From NCBI GenBank assembly GCA_949128115.1, contig OX421962.1, positions 98,238,836 through 98,302,835 on the forward strand: a stretch of 64,000 bases of DNA, in the 5' to 3' direction. The position numbers were made by a program, and so were the translations under genes. Below, one piece after another: positions 48,785 to 61,928 of the stretch. The notes under the pieces were generated by a model. The model made no database searches and was not told the DNA's origin. It saw only the letters and a list, made by a program, of their open reading frames with translations. The DNA comes from Anaspis maculata (Eukaryota > Arthropoda > Insecta > Coleoptera > Scraptiidae). Within the stretch, counting starts at the first letter, position 1. Every line of letters begins with the position of its first letter.

Positions 48785-50383
48785 TAGCCCAGGCGCCAGG
48801 GAGCAAAAATCAGCTCAATAAGGAAATAATTGTTTCCTGGCTGGAAACTAGCTTAAAACGATCTGCGTGGCTTAGGTTTTGACATACTAATTTCCCCCCT
48901 TTCGGAAATGTCGGCGTCATGTCGCCATCATCAACAAGAAGTGCACCAGCGTGGTTTTTGCCGAATCTCTTGATTTTGGGCCATCTGACAGCAAAAGATG
49001 TAAGGAGTCATTTTGAAACCAATGAAATTCCCCACGGAATAGTTTTTAAATGACCTTTCTGCAACCTATGGTTTTTGAGATAGAGCTTCTGGAATAGAGA
49101 GGCATTGTCGTGAAAACTCCATGGCCACTTGACTCGAAAAACTAAAATGTCAATGTGACAAAAAAATTTCAAAATGAGATTTCTCGAGAATCCTTCACGC
49201 TATAGTTGCGGTGATGGTCTTAAACTCCTTCTCTTGAACCGTTGATTACGAATATAGAAAAGTAAAAAACGCCACATTGTACATATACAGGGTGTACTGA
49301 GAGAATCAAATCAGATCAGAGAAATCTCACATATTTCTTCGATTTAGCCTATATGCGACACTCTAAGCACCTAACACGAGTCCAATATCAATATGGATTT
49401 GCTGTATAAGCTTCACTTAATACACTAAAGAAGTGGTCAGCTCACAGCTTTACTGTAAAATGTTTAGAAGGTCCTCTGAAATCATCAAAATATTAAAAAT
49501 TTACAGTACCAAAGAATGTATATAACAGTATATTATATACCAAAGGACCAAAGTGAATTTTGAATTTGGGGATTTGGACCCAAAGGGCCCTCGAGCAACA
49601 AACTTCACCCAAAGGATCAAAAATTCACTTTGGTTCCTTGGTATATAATATACTGTTACATACATTTCTTGCTACTGTAAATTTTGATGATTTCAGAGGG
49701 CCTTCAAAACATTTTACAGGAAGGCTGTGAGCTGACCACTTCTTAACTGTATCAAGTGAAGCTTACAGAGCAATGCATATTGATATTAGACTCGTCATAA
49801 GTGCTTAGAGTTTCGCATAGGCTAAATCGAAGAAATATGTCAAATTTCTCTGTTCTGATTTGATTCCCGTAGTACACCCTGTATATGTACAATGTGACGT
49901 TTTTGACTTTTCAATATTCGTAATTTACGGTTTAAGAGGAAGAGTTTAAGACCATCACCGCAACTATAGCCTGAAGAATTCTCGAGTAATCTCATTTTGA
50001 ATTTTTTTTTGTCACATCGACATTTTAGTTTTTAAAGTCAAGTGGCCATGGAGCTTTCCAGCTTTCATCACAATGACTCTCGCTTCCAGAAGCTCTATCT
50101 CAAAGACCATAGGTCGCAGAAAATTGATTGAAAAACCAAACTGTAGGGAATTTCATAGGCTTAAAAATGACTCCTTACATCTTTTGCTGTCACATGACCC
50201 AAAATTAAGATATTCGGCAAAAACCACGCTGGTGCACTTCTTGTTGATGATGGCGACATGACGCCGACATTTCTGAAAGGGGGGAAACTAGTATGTCAAA
50301 ACCTAAGCTACACAGATCGTTTTAAGCTAGTTTCCAGCCAGGAAACAATTATTTCCTTATTGTTTTCCCTGGCGCCTGGGCTA
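48785..50383. mobile_element. Foldback element G, copy 2
   Basis: Ends TAGCCCAGGCGCCAGGG and CCCTGGCGCCTGGGCTA. The arms and central palindrome A are the same as in copy 1, but element B is absent. ATA precedes the left end and follows the right end; removing G and one ATA gives a D arm collinear with its mirror arm. Confidence 0.75.
49286..49883. repeat. Inner palindrome A (copy 2)
   Basis: Ends TACAGGGTGTACTG and GTAGTACACCCTGTA. It has the same inner TATATTATATACCAA inverted pair as copy 1, but the central loop runs in the opposite orientation relative to the outer arms, consistent with flipping by recombination between the arms. Confidence 0.65.
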
Positions 50384-50416
50384 ATATGAAATCCATAGAG
50401 CCTCTCATAAAACTGC

Positions 50417-52054
50417 TACAGGGTGATGAACAGAGCAGTGCAAAATTGATGAAAGTTCAACATACCCCCGTTTTCGTAGAATTTTTTTTTTGGGAGTATC
50501 AACACCAAATTCATAAAGAATGATATGTTTCCTCGAAACGGTTTTTGAATTTTCGGGATTCCAGTCGAAACAGCCAAAATATGATTTTTTATTTTGAATA
50601 CTGTAATTATTCCTGTCGCAATGCAAAAACATTGAAACTTTCCATATCAAGATGACGCCACTTGATAGGCTTGTTCACTGAACAATTCTGAGCAGTTTGA
50701 CTTGCAACACGTTCCTATTGTTTGGTGTAGGGGTAAAGAAAAGCTCAATTGGCAGCGTACTTTTTGGTACTACTCCTAAAATTAGAGTTTTTAGCATTGA
50801 AAAAAGGTTAATTTTTACTCTCTCGTAGTCAACATGGGACTACGTCATTAGAATTGGATCAACCACATTTCCGCCATTTTGGAATTTTTTGCCTTCACCT
50901 CAAATTTCAAAACATAGGCATATTTGGCATCATTTCTTGAAATGTTGGTCCCCTAAATGGGATTCTGTCAATAGGATCTGTCTATCTGTTTGTTTATCTG
51001 TCTATCTCTTTCCGAAAAAATATTTATAAAATTTTTAACCCCACCCCCCTTCTTCCTGAAATTCTCTGAGTATCCAATTCAATATTCTTGACCTCGCAAT
51101 TCTTTCTAATGCAGTCAACGTCATCCTGCATAGCATCGGAAGAGATAATTTTCTGTGGAAAAAATGCCACCCAAATTTCACCCTTGCGCTCCCCTCACCT
51201 CATCTCAAAAATCTAAAATGGCAATACCTACTTTGTGATACATCAAATTGAAGAAAATCAAATTCTCTCCATGAACAAAAATTTTTTCAATTTTTTAAAA
51301 CCCCCATTTTCCTCACAAAACACCCAAAATGTCTAATTTATTTGGAAAGGGGTTGAAAATTAAAAAAAAATTGTTTTCGGGAAGAAAATTCAATTCCCTT
51401 CAATTTGATGTATCACAAAGTAGGTGGTGTTCCGTTAAATTTTGAAGCTGAGGTGGAGGAGAGCAAAAGGGTCAATTTGGGTAGAACTTTTTCCACCGAA
51501 AATTCTTTTCTTCGATGTTTTCTATGATGACACTAAATGAATTAAAAACAATTGAGAGGTCCAGAATTAAAAAAAAGACAGTCAGAGAATTTTTAGAGCG
51601 AAGGAAGGTAGGGTTAAAATTTTTGTGAATATTTTGTTCAGAAAGAGAATTTAATTCTCTTCAATTTGATGTATCGCAAGGTAGGTTATGTCATTTGAAA
51701 TTTCAAAGTTGGGGTGAGTGGGGGCGAGTGGATTTGAGATAGAAATTTGCCAATTTATGTTTTGGATGTCCTCTTTGATATAAAAATCGACCTGTTTTTG
51801 CTCGAAGAAATATTCACTAGGAATCGGGAGTTATTGAAGGTGGATAGTTTTTAATGATCACCCGGTGCAGTATTCACAATAAAAAATCACATTTTGGCTG
51901 TTTCGACTGGAATCCCGAAAATTCAAAAACCATTTCGAGGGAACACATCATTCTTCATAAATTTGGTGTTGATACTACCAAAAAAATTTTTTGGCGAAAA
52001 CGGGGGTATGTTGAACATTCATCAATTTTGCACTGCTCTGTTCATCACCCTGTA
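50417..52054. mobile_element. Foldback element C carrying a truncated B
   Basis: Ends TACAGGGTGATGAACAG and CTGTTCATCACCCTGTA. The arms match over about 180 bp (AACATACCCCCGTTTTCG against its complement near 52,000). The centre holds 51,008-51,862, homologous to element B but missing B's left about 220 bp; its right end (GATCACCCGG) is intact. The remaining 50,600-51,008 is unrelated DNA. Confidence 0.7.
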
Positions 52055-52225
52055 GAAAACTTATGAAAAGCTCTATGCATTTTATATTGACAAAGAAGAT
52101 GGCCAAAAGATTGGGCTATTCAGTACTTGCAACAAAATTAGAATCATATGTGCCAATCAGGAGTTACAGCGGTTCAAAATTGGGTGAATTTTTGCATTGT
52201 AACACTTTCATTGTTGAGCAGTTTA

Positions 52226-52450
52226 CATGAAGGAAAACAACATAAACATCAGGAACTGCGAAAAACTTTCCATTAAATCAACTGAAATTGCAGCTTTCCG
52301 AGTCGTAATATCACCAGCGGACGAAGACAGCATGTATCGCCCAGAAATGTGGCCCATAATACCGTGATACGCCCCTACAAAAATTTTCACAAGCGCTGAC
52401 CGGTGGTCTCTTTCCCGAAATAGCTCCGGAAAAGCAAACCACCAACAGTA
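52226..52450 (+). pseudogene. LINE ORF1 fragment, right part
   Basis: Directly after element D the plus strand reads INIRNCEKLS and then FRVVISPADEDSMYRPEMWP, the end of the ORF1 C-terminal domain of CR1/L2/Jockey-type LINEs (F+V...D...+P-x-x-WP). Stops and frameshifts follow. It lies just upstream of the ORF2 start. Confidence 0.55.
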
Positions 52451-54143
52451 TGCCTACCCACGACAGCTCACTCACAGTGATGCACCTTAATATACAGGGA
52501 CTTTGTAACAAGACGTACCCTCTGGAGTTCAGCCTGCAACAGCACTACGTCGACATCTTGGTCCTGACGTCTATCTATGGTCCTGACCGAGCATTGGGCC
52601 AAAGAACGGGAGCTGCAGATCATCAACATCGATAACTACAGCTTAGTGGGCTCATATTGTGAATCGACTTTCCGTCACGTGGGAGTTTGTATCTATTCAA
52701 AGGGCGTCGTCGATATGAAGCAAATAACTCCCCTGATGCCCATTGAAAAGCATTTTGAAGACAGCTTGACAGTTTACACAAGTTGCAATAAGACAAATAA
52801 GACAAAAGACAAGAACGCCTGATGGAGATTTTTATGTGTTTATCGAAAACGTCGAGTCATTGCTTGTAGCCATTTTCGACCTAAAAAATTATCACATAAT
52901 TTGTGGTGATGTAATTGTAATTGTAGACTACCTGACTACCTCTCAAACAAACATCCTCAGAAGTGTCATAAACTTACTCTGGACAACACCCTTAAAGGGT
53001 ATAACATCAAAAGACACATTTGCTCCTACTAGAATCCATTATACCATTATAACTATTATTCATTTTAATGCTGATCTTGTAAGCTCGTGTGTCACTTATA
53101 CTCATCTCTCAGACCACATGTATCAAATGTGTAGACTTGAAGTACGCCCTCCTTTTACTGAGCAAACAACGAATAGCATGCAAAGAAACTACTCTTTGCA
53201 ACACAATAAGATTCAAATCCGCTATCAATTACCAGAGTTGAGAGAGTTGAGACCAAAAATCCAATTTTGACAAACAGTTCGATAAATTCTATGAACTTTT
53301 CAAATCGCACTATTACTCAATATTTGGGAAGCTCCTGACGAAATCTAAACGCGTAAGTAAGCCTTGGTTCACATCCGAGCTTCGTCAGTTGCACAGCTTC
53401 TTATGTAAAATGTTCAAAACACCAAAAACCGTGAATTGCCCTTTGTACTTAGAACGATTCCAACATTTGGAATCACTCTACAAAAACAAAGAACTACTCG
53501 AAGGAATGTTGGGCGATAATCGGTGAAGCTACTGGCAAAAACAAAAAGCAGGTACCTAATCCCACCTATGACGGATGGTAGCAAAAAAATTGTTTCAGAT
53601 CGAGAAAAATGCAATCACTTTAACAAACACTTCATAGGATTATCGAAAAATAATATAGTACCAACTTACAAAGTTTCCGACATAAAAACTAAAAGTATAT
53701 TTTTGAAACCTACCACTCCGGTAGAGGTGGAAGCATTGATACTGCGAGCAACCAACAAGCCAACATCGCCGGGTATCGACGAGATTGACGGCAGAATTGT
53801 TGGGGAGGTGGCGGCTTGTATCTCTGAGCCTTTATCTAACCTAATCAATGAGTATTTTTTGCGAGAGGAATTCCCAAGTAACTTGAAAAAATCCAAGGCT
53901 ATCCCAATTTATAAATAGGAAGGCACAAAAGAAAACGTCTCCAACTATAGAATAATCGCAGTGCAAAGCCAGTTTGCGAAAATATTTGAATTGGCCTATT
54001 ATAACCAAGTCATATCCTTTTTAGAAGAAAACCAACTGTTGAAAGATTTCCATGATGGTTTCCGCCCCAAACGAAACACAACAACTGCAGTCACCAGCGC
54101 CCTCGAGTTTATTTATGAAAGCCTCAACCAAAAAGATCACGTG
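52450..54143 (+). pseudogene. LINE ORF2: AP endonuclease and N-terminal reverse transcriptase, decayed
   Basis: The ATG at 52,450 opens LTVMHLNIQGLCNK and VDILVLT, the start of an APE endonuclease domain. A direct repeat GGTCCTGAC at 52,558-52,583 marks a short insertion that shifts the frame, after which LTEHW (with the catalytic Glu), HVGVCIYSKG and IICGDV continue (the last replaces the usual GDFN). LSDHM appears near 53,105. The reverse transcriptase runs from about 53,570, with KPTSPGIDEIDGRIV and SKAIPIYK, an in-frame TAG at 53,916-53,918, then NYRIIAV and GFRPKRNTTTAV. It ends before the catalytic YxDD motif, where LTR-like DNA begins. The order matches CR1/L2/Jockey-type LINEs. Not functional. 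Confidence 0.75.
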
Positions 54144-54441
54144 TGTATGCCGGATCACTGTGGAATCTGCTGGAGAACGCATGGAACATTCGAGATGAAT
54201 TAGTTGGACCTATATAAGGCATCAATCGAAGGCTCACAGTCAGTTATGTATTTATAGTATAGTAAGTGATAGACTGCGAATAGAAAGCGATAGTTTCAGC
54301 GATATTTCCAAGTAGTAATAATTGTTTGCGTGTATTTATTGTCGTACGCAGTAATAAACACTGTGTGCACAAACAGTATTTTGTGTATTTTCAAACGATC
54401 GTCTAAATTATAATCGAGCCCGTACGCGAAATACGTTAACA
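54144..54441 (+). repeat. LTR-like segment, family member 2 (possible solo LTR)
   Basis: It contains TGTGGAATCTGCTGGAGAACG, a TATATAAGG box near 54,211, an initiator-like ACAGTCAGTT about 28 nt later, and AATAAACACTGTGTG, ending GTTAACA. This promoter/poly(A) layout and the shared blocks with 43,753-44,010 suggest an LTR of a Gypsy-like element. It interrupts the LINE reverse transcriptase. No flanking duplication was resolved and the left edge is uncertain. Confidence 0.45.
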
Positions 54442-56465
54442 ATATCTCTCAGCTATTTGGGAAGCGCATGTTTCCATTTTTCACTGAAATGTTCTCCGAT
54501 ATTATTTTTCAAACAAATTGAAGTAACTACTTTCCTTTCTGTGCGTAGAATGCCGTTGATCTGAAAAAATACGCCAGAACTCACCAAAAAGTTAAATTTA
54601 TTTTGTTAAACATATAGTTCAATGATTAATGTTGTTGAATTTTCGTGCTTGATCGGCTGTTATTGGCCATGAAAAATAAAAATGAAAATAGTAAATAAGA
54701 GATCAAAACCCAAATAAAGCTTCACAGATAATACTTGAACACAAAGATGGGGTTGGAATGGTGCACATTTAGTGCAGGAAGCAAAAGTAGGTACCTACTG
54801 ACTAAATACTTCAATTCCGCACTCTAATGATATATCCCAAAAGCCGTGAATCAGTAAATAATGAAGATATTATTTTCATCGCATCATCAAACGACACAGC
54901 TTTGACGAACTAAAGTGAAAAATTGTCGATAGGTACTTTTCTGCACTTACCGTGGGTTCCACCAAAATATTTAACCAGCTGATAGCTAACTCGAGATTTA
55001 TTTTGATTAATTCCGGCCAAATGATCAATGTAAACTCAGGTTTCACGCTGAGTAATTAACTAAAGTGTGGTATACTTGCGATTTAACGCATTTTCCAAAA
55101 TGAATCTACCAACATTGACCAGAAAAAAATCCGTTTAATCTCGGTTTAGCTTAAACCGCTCATAAATTTTTTGGTGGAACCCGTGGATAGCAATTCAATT
55201 TACATTAATCTATTCCACACAATTTCCTCTTGTTGGAACGCAAGAATTGCAAATGAGAAGCGTCATTTGTCATTTTCGTAGTTCAGTGGAAGATTGACAG
55301 TCCAATCTTTTGGCCCAATCGATCAAAGATTTCAAACAAAACTAAAAGTATCTGTTCCAGAAAAAAGTTAAATTTTCTAAAAAATCCAGAGACGCGTAGG
55401 TACTTATTTGAGGGAATTTTCTGACTTTTGTTGGCGACTTCTCAACTACAAGTGACGCTTTCTCATTTATACAATTGAGCGAGCAATTGAGACCTGCTTT
55501 CTGAAATGAATAAGACCGAAAATGGTGAAGGTGTGGTTAGCAAAAACTGTGCTAGTTGGCAAAACTAATCTTGCCTCGGCACTAATTTTTCTCTGGCCGT
55601 TTTCCTATACTACTATGGCAGGAGCAGAGAAAAATTAAAGAGTTGCCGCCCAATACTTGCAAATTTTATCGCGACGCTAGAAACCCCGAGGGAAGGCAAA
55701 TAAAAGTCCTCATAAAATTTAAATTTGCCGAACACACAGTTCGAAACTGAAATAAAACTGGAACTGGAACACACCGCGCCACCAAATTCATGTTGTATGT
55801 GTAAGTTACTTGGGTGGGAAATTTAATTCTTTGAGAGATAGGAAAGAGCTCGCGAATTCAGGGCCTGCTTTTTATTCCTGGCAGGCACTCCGTCAACTTT
55901 CACTATTATTTGCGCTGACTCTCAAATAAATGGAAGAGTTTACACGTTAGTGTGCCGGGGAAGTTGGCGGATGAGGAGTTGGAACCGAAAAAACTTCACT
56001 TCTCCAATGGATCGCCTATATCCTATTTAGGTCATATACTGTTCTGTAATTTGTTCTTGTTTGTGAGGCGTTGGAATATTTAGTATGACTTGTATGCGCT
56101 CAGTGTGTTGGATGTTAATAAGTCACGTGCGACATTTGCTAAAATTCTGCTATGGGTACCTACCTACCTATTGGCATTGTGTATTGGTGTACACGCAGAG
56201 ATCCCCTCATTTGCCTGCAGGAGCAGAAGTAGAGAGGAATTCTTGGAACGTAGATGCTGATTATCCCCATTCAGACATTGTTTAAACGTGATTTTGAACG
56301 TCCCCAGTCGACGACTTCCCTTCCCTCCACCATTGAGTCGGCTTGTTCTCCCTCACCTACACCTGCACGGCAGCGTTTCCCTGAAACTACCCGGTGGAAC
56401 TACAATGGCTTACATTTACATTCGTTGTTTTTCACGTCCTTCCCCAGCCAACCGTGCAAAATAGT
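54442..56465. other. Intergenic DNA
   Basis: No supported gene. A GTAGGTACCTAC motif occurs near 54,788. The LINE does not resume here. Confidence 0.4.
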
Positions 56466-58664
56466 CCGGATGCTAGTTGCATAAAATGGAATGAACCTTG
56501 CATTTTTTGATGAAAAGATGCTACTTGGTGGAAATGTTCTTTACATCATACTCTTCCGATTCAGAAAGGTAGCCATCAGCGCCATCCATGCCGGCGGCGT
56601 ATACAGGGTGAAACAGAAAAAAAAGTTGGAAAATTATATTTGAATAACCGAAGCATGTGGAGACCTGTAATTCACCACATACATTAACTGTTTTATGCTT
56701 ATGGAGTCACAGCAAACTGTTCTTGATTTCCTTGAACCGTCTTTGAAATGTAGGGGAAAAACAGAAAAAATAACAGAAACACTCTTTTCTCCATAAATGA
56801 GCGATTCTTTGAGATATTGACACAATACTTGACATTCCTACAAAAAGTAATGTTAGAAATGATATGAGCTGGGTAGCCAATTTTCAAGCCAACTATTTCC
56901 AGAAATACGATTGTCAACTTTCTTTTTCCTCTTAAGCACAATCTTGAATCTGCCCTCTGAGGCATCGTTGAAAAAGTGATCGGTTATTTTAATAATGGTA
57001 ACATGTGATCATTGCATCGTAAAAACAACCTCCTCCACATAATTTAGTGACCTCTTCGGCGGGAAAAAATTTCCATTCACTTTTTTTTTGGTTCTTCAAA
57101 GCTTTAGTGTCCATGATGGCATTTGTAACATCTGGAATGGTAAAATATGTTACGCATTATAAACCTTCATGTACTTTGAGGTAGCCCACCAAGTTTCGTC
57201 ATCATCAATTGAGAGGTTTGTTCTTGAAAGCTGTTTGAACAAAATTTGTTAATTTTTTTATGGAAAATACAAAATATTGGATCTCTCACCCTTATTTGAT
57301 ACCTCGTTGAGGAAAGCCTGAAACCGAAAGTCTCCGAAATTTTCATGATAATGATTCAGTGAGAACTGCTCTTCAATGTGTAGTTGTCAAAAGTTGCATA
57401 GTTGCTTCCAGATTCCAGACAGAGAGCGACAAAGAAGTTCATGCAGCAAAAAAAGACACAAATTTCATTGCAACGGAGAAATCCCGGAATTGTCCCTTTT
57501 AGATAGGTTTCTCGCAATACACAGATTCGGTAAGACTCTCAATCGTGGGTAAAAGGCTTAAGACATTACTAACTTAAGGCTCTAACAGTGTACCAAATTG
57601 CACATTTATGTAATAAAAAGCAAGGTCTCTAGACAGCTTCCAGTCTAGCTCTGGACTAGTTTTTTTTCGACAGTAATTTATGTCTTTTTTTACTGCATGA
57701 ACTTCTTTGTCGCCCTCTGCCTGGAATCTGAACGCAACTATGCAATTTTTGATAACCACAAATTGAAGAGCACTTCCCACTGAACCATTATCATGGAAAT
57801 TTTGGAGACTTTCGGTTTCAGGCTATCCACAATGAGGGATCAAGTAAGGGTGAGAGACCCAATATTTTGTATTCTTCATGAAAAAGCGACCCAAATTTTG
57901 TTCAAACAGCTTTTAAGAACAAACCTCTCAATTGATGATGGTGAAACTTGGTAGGCTACCTCAAAGTACATCAAGGTTCAGAGTGCGTAACATATTTCAC
58001 CACTCCAGATGTTGCAAATGCCTCATGGGCACTGAAGCTTTGAAGAGCCAAAAAATACGTGAATGGCAAGTATTTCCTGCCGAAGAGGTCACTGAATTAT
58101 GATGAGGAGGTTGTTTCTACGATGTAATGATTACATGTTACCATTATTATGATAGCCAATCACTTTTTCAACGATGCCTAAGCCGAAAGATTCAAGATGG
58201 TGCTCAAGAGGAAGAAAAAGTTGACAATCGTATTTCTGGAAATAGCTGGCTTAGAAATTGGCTACCCAGCTCATATCATTTCTTACATTACTTTTTGTAG
58301 GAATATTAAGTATTGTGTCAATATCTCGGAGAATCACTTATTTATGGAGAAGAGAGTGTTTTTGTTATTTTTTCTGCTTTTTCCCTACATTTCAAAGACG
58401 GTTCAAGGTAATCAAGAATAGTTTGCTGTGACTTCATAAGCATAAAACAGTTGATGTATGTGGTGAATTACAGGTCTCCGCATGCTTCGGTTATTTAACT
58501 ATAATTCTCCAACTTTTTTTTTCTGTTTCACCCTGTATACGCCGCCGGCATGGATGGCGCTGATGGCTACCTTTCTGGATTGGAAGAGTATGATGCAAAG
58601 AACATTTTCACCAAGTGGCATCTTCTCATCAGAAAATGCAAGGTACTTTCAACTAGCATCCGGA
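56466..58664. mobile_element. Foldback element E with outer flanks, copy 1
   Basis: Inner ends are TACAGGGTGAAACAG (56,601) and CTGTTTCACCCTGTA (58,538). The arms of about 730 bp pair throughout (TTGAACCGTCTTTGAAATGTAGGG against its complement near 58,385), with an imperfect centre around 57,570. The complementarity continues outside these ends to TAGTCCGGATGC and GCATCCGGACTA. Either E inserted inside a larger palindrome, or the outer part is the true terminus. Confidence 0.7.
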
Positions 58665-60000
58665 CTAAAAGCTTCTTAATTTTCCGAGTAGGTACTTATA
58701 CGTATGAAATACTCTGCGTTCGACGCTTTCCGAATGATGGAATTACAAGATTTGCTACTATGGGGTCGTGTAACTCATTTATAATTGAAAGGGCGCTTAG
58801 GTATTTTAATTTATATATTTAATTTGCTCACGACCCGTTTCTTCAACGCGCGCTCTCAGCCAATTTCCATTTAGCCGTCACGCTGAAATTTTCAATTGTG
58901 GTGTGGAATGAGATCCATCAGAACTCGGGTAGACCTTGGTTGCCACAGCCGCGTGGGTTGACACGAATTATTCTGGGTTCACAATTTTACTTCGAACTTT
59001 TTTTTTCATACCTATGTATGAGTAGAAAATTGAAGTGAATAACTTTCAGTATCGGACCAGGCACCGCAACAACAAAATATACTTACATTAGCACATATCT
59101 CGCTCACTTTCCATTTTCAAGAGAATGACTTTTTAGAGCAAAAATAAAGTGACTGAAAATGAAAATAATAAGTGAACGGGATATCGGTATAGCCAGGGCC
59201 GGCAACTTTGGATTTGAACGTGTGGTGCTGACTGTTGAATATTTCAGAAAAAGGACTAGGGGGGGGTATTAGCGAAGCAGACAAGGCTGAACATACAAAA
59301 CATAAAAATCGACCTGTCTGAGCTTTTTTGAAAAAAATTAAATGAAATGCCCGAAAATCTGTCTGTTTCGTTTTCGGGCCATCCTGTATACCTACCTAAC
59401 TAACAATAGGAGTGCTATACTATCCATGTAATTGATATAGGCAAGGATAGGTACCAGGTACCTCTTATTATAAAGCAACAAAAATAGTAGAATTCGAGAT
59501 AGATCTTCTGACATTAATCAATCCCTCGACCATTAGTTCTCCAAAATCAACCTATATTGATTTTCACAAAAAAGAACGCCGGAAGACCTGGATCTTCTGC
59601 TTGAACAAAGTGAAAATCGAAAGAAAACCTGACACTGTAAGACTTCGGGATGGTATGCCTGGAATAAATGTTTGATTTTGAAATGCCTGCCCGTATTACG
59701 ATGGCGTAGAAAGGCCATCGCTGCACATTTTTCCCTGGAATCTAGCGCTGCGAGATTACCCGCAGGTTCAAAAAGTTAACCACACACTGTGTTCACGCCA
59801 AAATCCAGGGAATGTCCCATCAAGTCCTGAACTGAGCTAGCGAAGTCAAGAACGTACCGGCGCAGGGCGTGGGATGTGTTAATCACAACCGCAACCTGCG
59901 ATGGGGTCAAGATGTAGTCCCAGTTACCGTGCGCTTGTCGGTCCTGATGCTTGGACGGACACATTATCAAACAACCAAGCAAGACATTTTAGCTTGGTGA
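58665..60000. other. Intergenic DNA
   Basis: No supported gene. A partial copy of the 5S-like SINE body starts near 59,850. Confidence 0.4.
59850..59995 (+). repeat. Third, diverged copy of the 5S-like SINE
   Basis: AACCTGCGATGGGGTCAAG and GTGCGCTTGTCGGTCCTGATGCTTGGACGGAC align with 7,550-7,625 of the intact SINE. The box C-like part is degenerate (GGGCGTGGGATGTGTTAATCAC). Confidence 0.45.
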
Positions 60001-60007
60001 TTCCAAG

Positions 60008-60730
60008 TCCGGATGCTAGTTGAAAGTACCTTGCATGTTCTGATGAGAAGATGCCACTCGGTGGAAGTGTTCTTTGCATCGTACTCTTTCGATTCAGGAA
60101 GGTAGCCATCAGCGCCATCCATGCCGGCGGCGTATACAGGGTGATACAGAAAAAAAAGTTGAAAAATTATATTTAATTAACCAAAACATGTGAAGACGTG
60201 TAACTCACCACATACAACAACTATTTTATGCTTATGAGGTCACAGCAAACTGTTCTTGATTACCTTGAACCGTCTTTGAAATGTAGGGGAAAACCAGAAA
60301 AAAAACAAGAACACTCTTTTTTCCATAAATAAGTAAATTTTCGAGATATTGACACAATATTTGGTATTTCTACAAAAAGTAATGTTAGAAATGGTATGAG
60401 CTGGGTAGCCAATTTCTAAGCCAACTATTTCTAGAAATACGATTGTCAATTTTTTTTCCTCTTGAGCACCATCTTGAATCTGCCTTGTGAGGCATCGTTG
60501 AAAAAGTGACTGGTTATTATTATAATAATGGTAACATGAAATCATTGCATCGCAAAAACAACCTCCTCATCATAACTTGGTGACCTCTTCGGCGGGAAAG
60601 AATTGTCATTCACGTATTTTTTGGCTCTTCAAAGCTTTAATGCCCATGATGACATTTGTAACATCTGGAATAGTGAAATATGTTACGCGTTATGAACCTT
60701 GATGTACATTGAGGTAGCCTAACAAGTTTA
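60008..60730. repeat. Foldback element E, left arm only (copy 2)
   Basis: Matches 56,466-57,190 from GTCCGGATGCTAGTTG through TACAGGGTG to GTACATTGAGGTAGCC, then stops. The right arm is missing. Confidence 0.65.
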
Positions 60731-60866
60731 GGCCACTTTCAAGGCAGATTTTGAGACACTTGGAACTTTTTTTTTCGAATTTTCACGAAACGTAGTCTTG
60801 TTATTAAGGCTCTACATTCGATTAGTATGATTTTTTTCTATATTTTTCGATGGTGGTCACTACCCT

Positions 60867-61928
60867 ATTTGGAGTTCGTTTTCCTCAACAACGTTTGCTT
60901 ATTTATCACTGTTCTACCCTAAAAAAATATCTGAATCTGAAATACATTTCAAAATATCTCAAATACATCTCATCTTATCTTAAATACATCTAATGTTTTC
61001 GAAAATACAATTGGCAATTTCTCCATTGAACTTTGTGGATCTAGAATGCATTTAATTTTTTCTAAAATACATTTGGTAATATCTCGAATACATTTCGTTA
61101 ATCTGAAATACATTTCTTATTTTCTTTTTTCTAAAGTTTTCTGGAATACACTGGCAATTTCTTAAATACATTTGGTTAATCTTGAATACATTTCATATTT
61201 TCTGAAATACATCTGAAGTTTTCTAAACTACAGCTGGAAAAGGTGTAGTGAGCGAAATTACCTTAGTTGCAATCCAAACTAAATTTTCTCTGTTACACCT
61301 GAAAAAATAACAATAATGTAAAAATAAGCTCTAAAATTTTTACGTCCAACCGCGAAGATACAAACGGCAAATTTTTGAATAAATATATGCACGAAGCACC
61401 GCGTACATACCTGAATAATTTTTGATATACAGGATTATTCAAAAGTTCGGAACAAAATTCATAATTTTGTACCATATTTTTTTCCGAGAAAAAAAAGCTC
61501 GAACAGGGCGATTTCTAAAAAGGGCAAGCGGTTATTCCATGACACGTATTATGATTTATCGTCAACCCCTTAACCCCTAGCCACCCTTAGCATTTTTTTT
61601 AAAGGCACCCTGACTTGGAGGGGGGAGGGGGGCTCGTTTGGAAAGCTTGTCAAAAACTGTATCCAGATCTACCATTGAAAATTAGATCGAACGCTTCACC
61701 ATGAAGTTTTGAGAAGCCCCAGGGTAACTCAAAAGTTCGGAACAAGATTAATAATTTCTTACCATATTTTTTCCAAAAAAAAAACCGTTCGAACAGGTCG
61801 ATTTTCAAAAACGGTAAGTCGTTTTTCCATGATACGTGTCATGATCTACCGTCAACCCCTCAACCCCCAGCCACTCTCAGTATTTTTTTTTTCACGTGTC
61901 ATGATCTACCCTCAAGCCCTCAACTCCC
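60867..61928. repeat. Direct duplication, copy 1
   Basis: From ATTTGGAGTTCGTTTTCC onward this matches 62,941-64,000 nearly base for base. It includes an array of AAATACATTT motifs (60,940-61,215) and a foldback element (61,430 onward). Inside that element, a CAAAAGTTCGGAACAA...CAACCCCT unit is repeated. Confidence 0.8.

Larger units (their letters stand above)
48646..52223. mobile_element. MITE D, split by elements G and C, inserted in the LINE
   Basis: Left end AACTGCTCAACAATGAAAG and right end ...CATTGTTGAGCAGTT are complementary, with TA on both sides (48,644-48,645 and 52,224-52,225). D's own DNA amounts to only about 340 bp (48,646-48,784, 50,384-50,416 and 52,055-52,223). Joining these pieces restores two arms of about 165 bp that pair throughout (CAATATGAAATCCATAGAGC against GCTCTATGCATTTTATATTG). 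G sits in its left arm and C at its centre. Confidence 0.75.
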
